NCBI GenBank assembly: GCA_900618795.1
Contig: UYJD01000002.1
Span: forward strand, 2,669,984 to 2,724,799
DNA from: Cyanodermella asteris
Taxonomy: Eukaryota; Ascomycota; Lecanoromycetes; Ostropales; Stictidaceae
Direction of reading: 5' to 3'
DNA: 54,816 nucleotides
The position numbers were made by a program, and so were the translations under genes. The notes beneath the pieces are model-generated. The model did no database searches. It worked only from the letters and a program-made list of their open reading frames with translations, and was not told the origin of the DNA. Shown in pieces: positions 54,769 to 54,816 of the stretch; position 1 is the stretch's first letter, and the number at the start of each line of letters is the position of its first letter.

Positions 54769-54816
54769 TGTAACGCGGGCACGGGTTGGTTGACTGTGTA
54801 GGCGACCAGTGAAGGT
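54769..54816 (-). repeat. right copy of the 48-bp terminal inverted repeat
   Basis: The last 48 bases of the window (TGTAACGC...CAGTGAAGGT) are an exact reverse complement of 11-58. Inside this copy (before 54769) the sequence differs completely from that inside the left copy. The window ends exactly at its outer edge. Confidence 0.9.

Noticed and set aside
1-54816. A Starship-type element or other captain-driven giant transposon
   Set aside because: No DUF3435-like tyrosine recombinase or other integrase motif was found near either end, and the cargo is core housekeeping genes; only the inverted repeats support an element.
1-54816. Telomeric ends or subtelomeric repeats
   Set aside because: No TTAGGG/CCCTAA arrays are present at either edge.
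1-54816. CRISPR arrays, bacterial operons, retroelement or viral fossils
   Set aside because: No regularly spaced repeats, no Shine-Dalgarno-driven operons, and no reverse transcriptase, integrase, capsid or LTR-like signatures were seen.

Overview
The window reads as nuclear DNA of a filamentous ascomycete (Pezizomycotina). The gene content is fungal (Ste11-type MAPKKK, Cse4/CENP-A, Mau2/Scc4, Trk1, fungal BTB proteins). Introns are short (about 50-140 nt) with GTRNGT donors and CTRAC-like branch points, and genes lie on both strands with short spacers. Protein style suggests Dothideomycetes, but that is inference only.

Layout. 1-2.7 kb: left end with a 48-bp repeat and a fungal BTB/POZ-like gene. 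2.7-32.5 kb: a dense block of housekeeping genes. In order these are a conserved protein with a probable jelly-roll fold (-), AOS1 SUMO-activating subunit (+), STE11 MAPKKK (+), Rab GDI (+), MAU2 cohesin loader (+), CSE4/CENP-A (-), a Gfo/Idh/MocA Gal80-like protein (+), an unresolved multi-exon gene (-), a GATS/CASTOR-like ACT-domain protein (+), VPS54 of the GARP tether (-) and TRK potassium transporter (-). 33-39.4 kb: a decaying accessory stretch with a catalase-like gene that has lost its distal heme pocket, an intact-looking orphan ORF, a broken 2-oxoglutarate oxygenase and gene traces. 39.4-41.7 kb: a Ran1/Ksp1-type kinase (-). 41.7-50.3 kb: 8.6 kb with no convincing gene. 50.3-54.7 kb: an SDR whose catalytic lysine is methionine, a flavin monooxygenase and a small secreted-peptide candidate, all on the minus strand.

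The most striking structure is at the edges. Bases 11-58 and 54769-54816 are perfect 48-bp inverted copies with no further similarity inside them. Either a very large unit (about 54.8 kb) is bounded by terminal inverted repeats and carries essential host genes, or this is a contig whose two ends run into the same dispersed repeat. The sequence alone cannot decide; the essential cargo and the absence of any visible transposase or recombinase favour the second reading.

Functional themes are chromosome segregation (MAU2 and CSE4 tail to tail, AOS1), nutrient and stress signalling (STE11, Ksp1-like, CASTOR-like), membrane traffic (GDI, VPS54) and ion homeostasis (TRK). Introns were placed by eye from reading frame and splice consensus.
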